From NCBI GenBank assembly GCA_001885315.1, contig MLPZ01000007.1, positions 62,001 through 126,000 on the forward strand: a stretch of DNA of 64,000 nt. Reading direction: 5' to 3'. Below are positions 37,357 to 45,293 of this stretch, in pieces (position 1 is the first letter of the stretch; the number at the start of each line of letters is the position of its first letter). The translations under genes and the position numbers were made by a program. The notes below the pieces were generated by a model. It was not told where the DNA came from. It made no database searches and saw only the letters and a list, made by a program, of their open reading frames with translations. Source of the DNA: Treponema sp. CETP13 (GTDB taxonomy: Bacteria; Spirochaetota; Spirochaetia; Treponematales; Treponemataceae).

Positions 37357-39138
37357 ATGATAAATATTAAGAATTGTATACTTTACTATGGGTTTTCAAA
37401 AGAAGAATATCATAGTGTTGAACAAGTAATTGATAAAGGTAATTTTCGCAGTGGTCGAAGTCTTGCTTTCCTTATGACACTTCTTTTGGTTTTTCATAGT
37501 CTTTCCACGTTTTTTATACATCATTATGATATTTATCATTTTTATACTTTTACTGGTTTTTTGATAGGCAGTATTCTAATTGTATTTTTTTTATATCATC
37601 CTCATATAAAAAGGTACGTTCTTGCTACAAAAATAATGCTTATAGTTATGTATGCGTATGGAATTTTTATAGGTACTGTCAATACTTCACAGTCCAATGC
37701 CGTAACCATAGTTGTTTTTTTGGTCTTACTTCCGTGCATGAATAATAATCGATTTATAGAGACTTTTTTACTTGAAATAGTTGCTTCTGTGATATTTTTA
37801 CTGCTTTGCGCTTATTACAAAACAGGTATTTATTTTCGTAATGATGTTGTAAATGTATTGTCGTTTATTTTTGTAGGTATCTTATTTCATTATATGCTTT
37901 CACGTAATGTAATAAAAGGGAAATTGTTTCAATTAGAAAACGAAAAAGTTCTAAAAGAACTTAGACTCGCAAAAGATTTAGCCGAAGCTGCAGCCGATGC
38001 AAAAGAGAGTTTTCTGGCTAATATGAGTCATGACATACGAACTCCTCTTAATGCAATTCTAGGATTAACTCAGCTTGCATTAACAAAAGTTAATAATCCT
38101 GAAGGAGTAGATTATTTTAAAAGAATACAAAATTCGGGTAATTATCTTTTAGGTGTGCTTAATGATATTCTGGATATGTCAAAAATACAAAGTGGAAAAG
38201 TCAACATTTTGCTAGATACTGTTAATTTTAAGGAAATGATCGATGGAATTTTAGAAATTATAGAACCAAAAGCTGAGAAAAAAAATATTCACATACGTGT
38301 AAAAGTTAGTGGAAATGTAAGTAAGTATCAAAAAATAGATAAAGTTCATGTTATGCAAATCTTGGTAAATCTATTAAGTAATTCAGTAAAATATACACAG
38401 CCATCAGGAATAGTAATTTTTTCGATTGAACAAGTTATACATGATACTGGAGATTCTTTTGTCAGATACACGATAGAAGATAATGGTATCGGGATGAGTA
38501 TTGATTTTATGTCTCATCTCTATGAGGTATTTAAACGTGAAAAAAATGAATTTGCTTCTTCTGAGGAAGGGACAGGATTAGGACTTTCGATTGCAAAAAA
38601 GTTAGTCGATTATATGGGTGGTACAATATACTGTACTAGTGAACTTGAAATAGGCACAACTTTTGTAGTCGAATTACCCCTTAACAAAATATCAACGACT
38701 TCTTTTAGAAAAGGGACTTTTGCAGAAGAAAGTAAAAACAATTTGGATCGATTGCAAGGAGGAAATTTAAAAATACTTCTTGTTGAGGATAATCCAATAA
38801 ATTCTGAAATTGTAATTCAGTTATTAAAAACGAGAGGCTTTGAGGTTGTCCATTGTGAAGATGGTCAGCAAGCTGTTGACTACATAGCTAATAATGATAA
38901 CTCAGAAATGTTTCTTATTTTGATGGATACACAAATGCCAATCTTAAATGGACTTGAAGCGACAAAAGCTATTCGAAATCTTCCGTCTTTGTATGCAAAA
39001 AAAATTCCAATTGTTGGGTTGTCTGCAAATGCTTTTACAGAGGACAGACAAAAAGCTGTAGCTGTAGGCATGAATGATTATTTAACTAAACCCATAGTTG
39101 CTAAGGATTTATTCGAAACAATTTCAAAGTTTATTTAA
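37357..39138 (+). CDS. Hybrid histidine kinase with receiver domain
   Basis: This 593-residue membrane protein has about six hydrophobic segments between residues 33 and 190, then the HisKA box with phospho-accepting His in NMSHDIRTPLNAILGLT (about residue 228). The HATPase domain (EDNGIGMS, GTGLGLSIAKKLVDYMGG) follows, and a C-terminal receiver domain (ILLVEDNPINSEIVIQLL, phospho-acceptor Asp in LILMDTQMPILNGLEATKAI, Lys in YLTKP). No Hpt domain is in this protein. There is no output domain, so it signals to a partner not in this window. Only 20 nt separate this gene from the convergent phosphoesterase stop. Confidence 0.93.
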   Translation: MINIKNCILYYGFSKEEYHSVEQVIDKGNFRSGRSLAFLMTLLLVFHSLSTFFIHHYDIYHFYTFTGFLIGSILIVFFLYHPHIKRYVLATKIMLIVMYAYGIFIGTVNTSQSNAVTIVVFLVLLPCMNNNRFIETFLLEIVASVIFLLLCAYYKTGIYFRNDVVNVLSFIFVGILFHYMLSRNVIKGKLFQLENEKVLKELRLAKDLAEAAADAKESFLANMSHDIRTPLNAILGLTQLALTKVNNPEGVDYFKRIQNSGNYLLGVLNDILDMSKIQSGKVNILLDTVNFKEMIDGILEIIEPKAEKKNIHIRVKVSGNVSKYQKIDKVHVMQILVNLLSNSVKYTQPSGIVIFSIEQVIHDTGDSFVRYTIEDNGIGMSIDFMSHLYEVFKREKNEFASSEEGTGLGLSIAKKLVDYMGGTIYCTSELEIGTTFVVELPLNKISTTSFRKGTFAEESKNNLDRLQGGNLKILLVEDNPINSEIVIQLLKTRGFEVVHCEDGQQAVDYIANNDNSEMFLILMDTQMPILNGLEATKAIRNLPSLYAKKIPIVGLSANAFTEDRQKAVAVGMNDYLTKPIVAKDLFETISKFI

Positions 39139-39164
39139 AATAATTACTTATTCAGTTGTTATTA

Positions 39165-40091
39165 TTAACGTATATCAGCTACACTTCCATAGGTACATTG
39201 GAATCCTTTTGGAGTAACATTTACTCGGCAAAATGTTCCCGTGTCTCTAAAATCATCTAAGTTAATATAGGGAACATTTTTTGCGACGTGACTGTACAAT
39301 CTATGACTGTGACCGGTGAATACTGCTTGTACTTTATTGGCACAAATATTTATAAATTTTGAACGCTCTGTCAGATTCGAAAATTGTTGAGCAATTGTTT
39401 CACGAGGAATAAAAAAATTACAATGACTAAATACAAAAACATGTTTATTAGGGGTTTCTAATTGTTGTTCTAGCCATTCAAGTTGGTGTGAACCCAATAT
39501 CCCATTTGCAGAATCGAGCATTAAAAGTGTTGTTGATCCTGAATCGATTCTATAAACACTTTGTCCCATATATTTAAACCATGTTTTCCAATTGTTGTGA
39601 TAAATATCATGATTTCCAATAACTGGATATACAGGAATAGGCATTTTTTGAATGTATAAATTAAAAATAGCTAGTTGTTCTTCTGTTCCTTTTGTGGTGG
39701 CGTCACCTGTAAAAACAACAAATGCATCCGAATCTAGACAGGCATTAGGTAATTTTTCTAGGTTTCGATGATTCGTAGATTTTATATGAGGGTCTGTAAT
39801 TATCAAAAAACTATAGTTTTCTAAAAGAGGTTCTTCATTTAGATCTTGATGTATTGGATGAGGTAGTTTCTTTAACTGGTAGAAATTTACACAAGAGCGG
39901 GTGTTTTCTTCTGCTGTTCGATTTTTAAAGTCTGAAAGTAGAAAAGAAAGTCTTCCTCCTATTCTAGATTTTTTACCTCTTGCATTGCTAAATCCTAATT
40001 TGAAACGTACACCATAAATTTTCTTAACCTTAGAAATTCTTTCTTTTTCAAATGGGATTCGTGCATATTTTCTGCGTTGGTTTTTTCTCAT
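39165..40091 (-). CDS. Calcineurin-like metallophosphoesterase
   Basis: This 308-residue protein has no signal peptide. The metallophosphoesterase motifs are in order: FLIITDPHI (about residue 96), FVVFTGDATT (about 133), YPVIGNHDIYHN (about 160), VFVFSHCNF (about 219) and AVFTGHSH (about 255). The first 75 residues are basic and not conserved with the family. The substrate could be a cyclic nucleotide or another phosphate ester; it cannot be told from sequence. The start lacks a ribosome binding site but has TATATT 6 nt upstream. Confidence 0.88.
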   Translation of the reverse strand: MRKNQRRKYARIPFEKERISKVKKIYGVRFKLGFSNARGKKSRIGGRLSFLLSDFKNRTAEENTRSCVNFYQLKKLPHPIHQDLNEEPLLENYSFLIITDPHIKSTNHRNLEKLPNACLDSDAFVVFTGDATTKGTEEQLAIFNLYIQKMPIPVYPVIGNHDIYHNNWKTWFKYMGQSVYRIDSGSTTLLMLDSANGILGSHQLEWLEQQLETPNKHVFVFSHCNFFIPRETIAQQFSNLTERSKFINICANKVQAVFTGHSHRLYSHVAKNVPYINLDDFRDTGTFCRVNVTPKGFQCTYGSVADIR

Positions 40092-40097
40092 AGTACT

Positions 40098-40103
40098 AAT
40101 ATA
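40098..40103 (-). promoter_or_regulatory. -10 element, leaderless start of the metallophosphoesterase
   Basis: TATATT on the minus strand ends 6 nt before the ATG at 40091. No Shine-Dalgarno sequence is present. Confidence 0.55.
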
Positions 40104-40145
40104 ATACTTGAAACAAACATAAAATAGTTGTTTTTTGTGTTTTTT

Positions 40146-40175
40146 ACAAAAAATGGCTTCATTTCTGAAGCCATT
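40146..40175 (-). terminator. Intrinsic terminator after xylB
   Basis: The 9-bp stem AATGGCTTC/GAAGCCATT (40152-40160 with 40167-40175), with a 6-nt loop, is followed by a U-run on the minus-strand transcript, just past the xylB stop. Confidence 0.88.
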
Positions 40176-40184
40176 AAGAAAAAT

Positions 40185-41693
40185 TTATTTATATAAAGGA
40201 GTGAGTTGTTGTACAAGATTATTATATTGGGTATACGCTTCATTATATTTTTTGACGTTTTGTAGAACAGGATCTGTGTTTTTTGTTTCATCTAATGAAA
40301 TATGAGTTTTACAAAGTGTCTGTATACTCTCACTTGCTTCTTTTGTTGTAATAGTAGGATTCTCTTTACAATTTAAACACCATAGAGCCTGAACTGCAGC
40401 TCCTAAAGCAGCAGCTTCTGCTTTTTGTGGAATACGAATAGGTAAATTTAAAACATCTGCAGCAATTTGTCGCCAAAGTGGACTTTTGGCTCCTCCGCCT
40501 ATAAGACGTATTTCTTTAGGTTGGAATCCTAATTTTCTAAAAGAATCTAACCCTCCACGCATTGCATAAATTGCAGATTCCATAGCAGCTCTACAAATAT
40601 TATTTCTGCTAGAGTTAGCTGTAGTAAGCCCTGTAATACTTGCTCGTCCGTTAGGAAGATTTGGACTTCTTTCTCCGTTAAAATACGGTAATACCGTAAC
40701 TCCATTTGCTCCAGGAACACTTTGTTCTGCTAGTGCGTCAAATTCTTTTACTCCAAGCTCAAATAGAGTCCTAATTTGTTCAGTAGCAACGGTACAATTC
40801 ATGGTGCATAAAAGTGGTAGCCATCCCCCAGTCGAAGAACAAAAGCCTGATAACCCTTCTTGTGGATCGGAGATAGGGGTATCTGAATAGCCATATAGTG
40901 TACCTGAAGTTCCAAGACTCATTGTTAAGAATCCGTCAGCGACACTTCCGGTCCCAATCGCTCCCATCATGTTATCCCCACCACCTGATGAAACAGGAAT
41001 TCCTTCTGGAATACCGTATTCTTCTGCTGCTGATTTTTGCACAGTTCCACATTCAGTATGAGATTCTATAATAGGAGGAAGCATGCTATAGAGTGTTTCA
41101 TCAATTGCATCACAGGTGCTCTTTGACCATTGTTTTGTTTTTGAATCGAACAATGCTGTTCCTGAGGCATCACCAGCCTCCATAACATATTGATTGGTTA
41201 GTAAAAAATTTATGTAATCATGAGGTAATAGTATATAATGCAATTTTGCAAAAGCTTCTGGATGATTTTCTTTGAGCCATAAAATTTTAGGGGCTGTAAA
41301 ACCTGGGAGCATAAGATTCCCTAGTTCCTTGATAACTTCTTGCTCTCCACCCAGAATAGTTGTTATTTTAGAACACTGTGCCGCTGTAGAAGTATCATTC
41401 CATAATTTTATATTATATAAAGCATTACCTTCTTTATCGAGAGGAACAAAACCGTGTTGCTGACCTGAAACTCCTATTGCTTTGATTGTTTGTAAATCAG
41501 AAGATTTAAAAGCCGAAAAACATGTTTTTAAGGCTTCTTTGTACCATTCAGTTTTTTGTTCTCGAGTGCCGTCATTTTCTGCAATAATAGAAAGAGAGCA
41601 TGACTCGTTGGCAATAATAATTTTATTATTAAAATCATACAGAACAACCTTTATACTTTGTGTCCCTAAATCAATTCCTGCAACTGTTTCCAT
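40185..41693 (-). CDS. xylB: Xylulokinase-like FGGY-family sugar kinase
   Basis: This 502-residue cytoplasmic kinase has FGGY features: GIDLGTQSIKVVLYD at residues 6-20, the xylulokinase-like motif SGQQHGFVPLD near residue 76, GGGDNMMGAIGTG near 235 (catalytic Asp), and the C-terminal ATP motif RLIGGGAKSPLWRQIAADVL. The likely reaction is phosphorylation of D-xylulose with ATP. The start at 41693 follows GGAG by 8 nt; the open frame extends upstream into the operator but has no ribosome binding site there. Its operator matches that of the isomerase cluster at 17.4 kb. FGGY kinases differ in substrate, so L-fuculose- or ribulose-type activity is possible. Confidence 0.88.
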   Translation of the reverse strand: METVAGIDLGTQSIKVVLYDFNNKIIIANESCSLSIIAENDGTREQKTEWYKEALKTCFSAFKSSDLQTIKAIGVSGQQHGFVPLDKEGNALYNIKLWNDTSTAAQCSKITTILGGEQEVIKELGNLMLPGFTAPKILWLKENHPEAFAKLHYILLPHDYINFLLTNQYVMEAGDASGTALFDSKTKQWSKSTCDAIDETLYSMLPPIIESHTECGTVQKSAAEEYGIPEGIPVSSGGGDNMMGAIGTGSVADGFLTMSLGTSGTLYGYSDTPISDPQEGLSGFCSSTGGWLPLLCTMNCTVATEQIRTLFELGVKEFDALAEQSVPGANGVTVLPYFNGERSPNLPNGRASITGLTTANSSRNNICRAAMESAIYAMRGGLDSFRKLGFQPKEIRLIGGGAKSPLWRQIAADVLNLPIRIPQKAEAAALGAAVQALWCLNCKENPTITTKEASESIQTLCKTHISLDETKNTDPVLQNVKKYNEAYTQYNNLVQQLTPLYK

Positions 41694-41712
41694 TCTAAAT
41701 ACTCCTTTATTG

Positions 41713-41763
41713 CGTGCTCGAGCACGATACAATAATCATAAGCTTCTGTTTTCAATTTGTCAA
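41713..41763 (-). promoter_or_regulatory. xylB promoter with palindromic operator
   Basis: Minus-strand promoter: TTGACA (41758-41763), 17-nt spacer, TATGAT (41735-41740), with the 14-bp palindrome CGTGCTCGAGCACG at 41713-41726 immediately downstream at the expected start site. The same architecture and core occur before the isomerase cluster. Confidence 0.85.
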
Positions 41764-41783
41764 GGTCAGTTACTGTTGTTAAA

Positions 41784-43784
41784 TTATTGTTTATTGTTTT
41801 TTTCAGCAACATCAATTATATCTTCTTTTGAAGCAAGTTCTGCTAATTGTGCTGTATATGATTTTGTTGTCGAAGTTGCTGAAACAGACTTAGCTGAAGG
41901 TACCTTATCTGATTTATTATTTTTGTTTTTTAGTGTTCCGGTTTTGCGCTCAAAGATCGTTTTGTTTCGCTCTTTTTTCACTATTTGTGCCGCTGCTAAA
42001 ATATCATCTGCGTGTGAAATTGGTATGGTTAGTACGTCTGCTATTTCTTGAGGGGTTGCTAGTAGTAATTTATTAAGTGAAATATAAGTGTCAATTAAAA
42101 TAGCAGTACGTTTTTTTCCGACGTGTGGCAATTGTTCAAAAACGCTAACCACATTCTCTTTTGTACGTAGCCTCTGATTTCGTGTTGTTGCAAATCTATG
42201 TGTTTCGTCACGTACTCTTTGCATAAGACGAAGAGCATCGCTTCTTCTTTCAAGGTGAATTGGCGTTGAGTTTCTTGGTAAGTATATTTCTTCATCTTGT
42301 TTAGCCAGTCCTGCTATAGGAATATTTAACTCTAAGCTATCTAGAACTTCTTGGACAGCATTAACTTGTCCAATGCCACCGTCTATAACAATAAGATCTG
42401 GCATTTCTGCCTGTTCATTTAAAAGTCTTGTGTATCGTCGTGCTGTTGCTTCTTTCATACTTGCAAAATCGTCAACAATTCCGTCTGTAGTTTTTAGTCG
42501 AAAGTAACGATATTGTTTTTTATCAGGATTCCCATTTTTAAAACTAACAAGGCTTGCAATTGGGAACCTTCCTCCAATATGTGCGATATCGAAACCTTCA
42601 ATATGAACAGGAAGAGAGTCTAAATGTAAAACTTTTTGTAATTCTTTCATTGCAGGAATATCTCCCCGTTCTCGAATGCGACGAAGGACATCTTCTTTTG
42701 CATTAAATATAGCCATTTTTTGTGATGCTTCATGGTGAACATATCCTTTTAAGCGTGAAGAAACTTTCATAATATGTGTTTTAATACCAAATTCTTGTTC
42801 AAGCCATTTTTCACAAAATGTATGTTCTGTGGTGTTTTGTACAAAAATACGAGGGGGAATTAGTTCTTTTGATGTGTAATAAGCACACACAAATTCGCTT
42901 AATAATTCATCATCTGATCTGATCGTTTTTGTGCGATATAAATCACGCATAACCATTTTGCCACTTCGCATTTTTATAATTGCAAAGCTTGTAAGCATTC
43001 CACTGCGATAATAGCCTATGTAGTCGCGGCTTTCGGGATTAAAGTCGACTACCGCGTTTTGCATTCTTAGTTCTTTTAGTGCATTCATACCATCTCGTAA
43101 GCGTGCAGCTTTCTCGAATTTTAATTCTTTTGCTGCTTCTTTCATTTTTAATGCAAGTTTTTTTGTTCCTTTTTCTGGATTGTCCTCAAGAAAAGATCGA
43201 ATCTCACCGATAAAAGAAGCATAGTCTTCTTCACTGATTTTATTACAGCAAGGAGCACTACATTTTCCTATATGATAATACATACAGGGCGTCGTTCTTT
43301 TATGCATGTTTTTGCATCGAACTAATGGATAGATGCTATTAAGAGCTTCTATAAATAAGAACAGTGCTGTTCCGTTTGGGAATGGTCCGTAGTAGTTAGA
43401 ACCATCATGAATAATTCGTCTGGTTCTAAAAATACGAGGGAACTTTTCTTTTGTAATTCTTAGAACAGCATAGGATTTGTCGTCTTTTAGTGCAATATTG
43501 TATTTGGGTCTATGTTGTTTTATTAAGGTGTTCTCAAGATTAAATGCTTCATATTCATTTGCAGTAGTAATATATTCAATTGAGTATGCTTTTGAAATTA
43601 AAGTACGCGTTTTTATATCTTTTTGACCTGAAAAATAGGAGGATAGCCGGTTTTTCAAATGCTTAGCTTTCCCCACGTATAAAATGGTGTTTTCTTTATC
43701 TTTCCAAAGATAAACTCCACTTGATGTTGGGGCTTTTATAGCTGTGTCATGTAACTTTTGATATGTCGAAGTATTTGTATTCAT
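41784..43784 (-). CDS. uvrC: UvrABC system protein C (excinuclease subunit)
   Basis: This 666-residue nucleotide excision repair nuclease makes both incisions with UvrA/UvrB. The GIY-YIG domain is at the N-terminus (GVYLWKDKENTILYVGKAKHL), then the Cys cluster CMYYHIGKCSAPC, the UVR motif at about residues 205-240, the RNase H-like C-terminal nuclease (FDIAHIGGRF, VIDGGIGQVNAV) and a HhH region near the end. A basic, non-conserved tail of about 65 residues follows. The start lies 9 bp from the divergent gene's start, with no clear ribosome binding site or -10. Confidence 0.96.
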   Translation of the reverse strand: MNTNTSTYQKLHDTAIKAPTSSGVYLWKDKENTILYVGKAKHLKNRLSSYFSGQKDIKTRTLISKAYSIEYITTANEYEAFNLENTLIKQHRPKYNIALKDDKSYAVLRITKEKFPRIFRTRRIIHDGSNYYGPFPNGTALFLFIEALNSIYPLVRCKNMHKRTTPCMYYHIGKCSAPCCNKISEEDYASFIGEIRSFLEDNPEKGTKKLALKMKEAAKELKFEKAARLRDGMNALKELRMQNAVVDFNPESRDYIGYYRSGMLTSFAIIKMRSGKMVMRDLYRTKTIRSDDELLSEFVCAYYTSKELIPPRIFVQNTTEHTFCEKWLEQEFGIKTHIMKVSSRLKGYVHHEASQKMAIFNAKEDVLRRIRERGDIPAMKELQKVLHLDSLPVHIEGFDIAHIGGRFPIASLVSFKNGNPDKKQYRYFRLKTTDGIVDDFASMKEATARRYTRLLNEQAEMPDLIVIDGGIGQVNAVQEVLDSLELNIPIAGLAKQDEEIYLPRNSTPIHLERRSDALRLMQRVRDETHRFATTRNQRLRTKENVVSVFEQLPHVGKKRTAILIDTYISLNKLLLATPQEIADVLTIPISHADDILAAAQIVKKERNKTIFERKTGTLKNKNNKSDKVPSAKSVSATSTTKSYTAQLAELASKEDIIDVAEKNNKQ

Positions 43785-43793
43785 GGTAATTAA

Positions 43794-45293
43794 ATGAGAA
43801 AAAAAGATCTATGCTTTTTTATAACAGTTTTGCTACTCCTTATAAACGTAACCTCTCTTTCAGCCGAGGAACATGCAATAGAACTCGGCGGAGAAGATGG
43901 GTGGGATAATTTTTCTACAGAAAAAAATATCCAAAAATGTTTAGGCCGTTATGGATATGAATCAATATGCATTGCTAGTGCAAGTTTAACTCCATCCAAA
44001 ACTACTGATATGTTTCTTTCTTTTGAGAATGGAACTATATCAGATATTACTGATAACTATAATGTAGTTTTTTCTTCCCTTACCGTCAACAAATCTTCGA
44101 TAATGGGGGGGTATTCTGCATTGAGCCGAGGGACACAAAAAGGTCTAAAACTGAAAGGTAATGAAAACTCTATATTTGGGAAAAAAGGAGTTGTTGGTTC
44201 TTTTAGTATTGCATTTTGGCTTAATCCTTCATTGGCAGAAAATGGAGAAACAGTCCTTTCTTGGCAATCTTCTCGTAATATCAATTATGAGCCTTTATAT
44301 CAGATGATTGCAGGTGCTTTTTATAATAACAAATTTGAATGGACTTTTACAAATGTTTTTTCAAGTCCAGAAGGTTGTGAGTCAGATATTACTTTGACTA
44401 GTTCAAATATGGTAGTGCCATCTTCATGGTCGTATCATGTCTTAAATTTTGATGAAGAAACCGGTCTTCTTGAATATTATATAAATGGTCGACTAGAAAA
44501 TCTTACTTATGTGACTTCTTCTGGAACGCAAGAGGGAGTTGTTTATCAGGCAGTTCTTGGAGTTCCTGCAACGATAGAAATTTGCCCTCAATTTACGGGA
44601 TATATTGACGATTTTAGTATCCAAAAAACACTTATAGAACCGAAAGTTCATCAGCCAATGTATTATCCAGATGGTGGAAGTTTTGAGACAAATATACTAG
44701 GCCCTTTTACAACTAATTCTGAAATTACAAATGTTCAGAGTATTTCAACAATACCTGAACAAACAGACATTCAGTTGTTTGTACGTGGAGCTGAAAATTG
44801 TTTTGGTTGGACAGATGAGACTCCTGAGTGGATTCCTGTAAATGATGGTGTTTTATCAAAAAGTGTTGTCGGAACCTATTTCCAACTGGGAGCTAGATTT
44901 TATACAGATGGGCAGAGTAAAAAAACTCCATTGTTAACAAGTGTTACTATTTTATATAATGAAAAAGATCCTCCGTTGCCTCCGTTTAGTGTATTCGGCG
45001 AGAGTGGCAACGGAAGTGCTAAGATAAGTTGGCTTTCATCTGTAGATGAAAGCACAGATGGATATTTACTTTACTATGGTACATCTCCTGGCGAATATTT
45101 AGGACGATCTGCCATAGAAGGAAATTCTCCTGTAGATGTTGAAGATGCAATAGAATATGTTCTTACTGGATTAACAAATGGTAAAATATATTATTTTGCG
45201 ATTTCTTCGTATACAATAACCGATTCAAACAGTCGTATAGAAGGTGTTCTTTCCAAAGAAATTTGGGTTAGACCACAGAGGAATAAGCCATGA
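43794..45293 (+). CDS. Exported protein with LamG-like and fibronectin type III-like domains
   Basis: This 499-residue protein has a signal peptide (MRKKDLCFFITVLLLLINVTSLSA). A concanavalin A-like/LamG region lies at about residues 125-275 (GSFSIAFWLNPSL, ILNFDEETG-like strand, GYIDDFSIQ) and a fibronectin type III-like domain at about 395-495 (GSAKISWLSSVDESTDGYLLYYG, LTNGKIYYFAISSY). It is probably periplasmic or surface-exposed and binds carbohydrate or protein. The stop overlaps the TPR gene by 4 nt. The ligand is unknown. Confidence 0.85.
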   Translation: MRKKDLCFFITVLLLLINVTSLSAEEHAIELGGEDGWDNFSTEKNIQKCLGRYGYESICIASASLTPSKTTDMFLSFENGTISDITDNYNVVFSSLTVNKSSIMGGYSALSRGTQKGLKLKGNENSIFGKKGVVGSFSIAFWLNPSLAENGETVLSWQSSRNINYEPLYQMIAGAFYNNKFEWTFTNVFSSPEGCESDITLTSSNMVVPSSWSYHVLNFDEETGLLEYYINGRLENLTYVTSSGTQEGVVYQAVLGVPATIEICPQFTGYIDDFSIQKTLIEPKVHQPMYYPDGGSFETNILGPFTTNSEITNVQSISTIPEQTDIQLFVRGAENCFGWTDETPEWIPVNDGVLSKSVVGTYFQLGARFYTDGQSKKTPLLTSVTILYNEKDPPLPPFSVFGESGNGSAKISWLSSVDESTDGYLLYYGTSPGEYLGRSAIEGNSPVDVEDAIEYVLTGLTNGKIYYFAISSYTITDSNSRIEGVLSKEIWVRPQRNKP

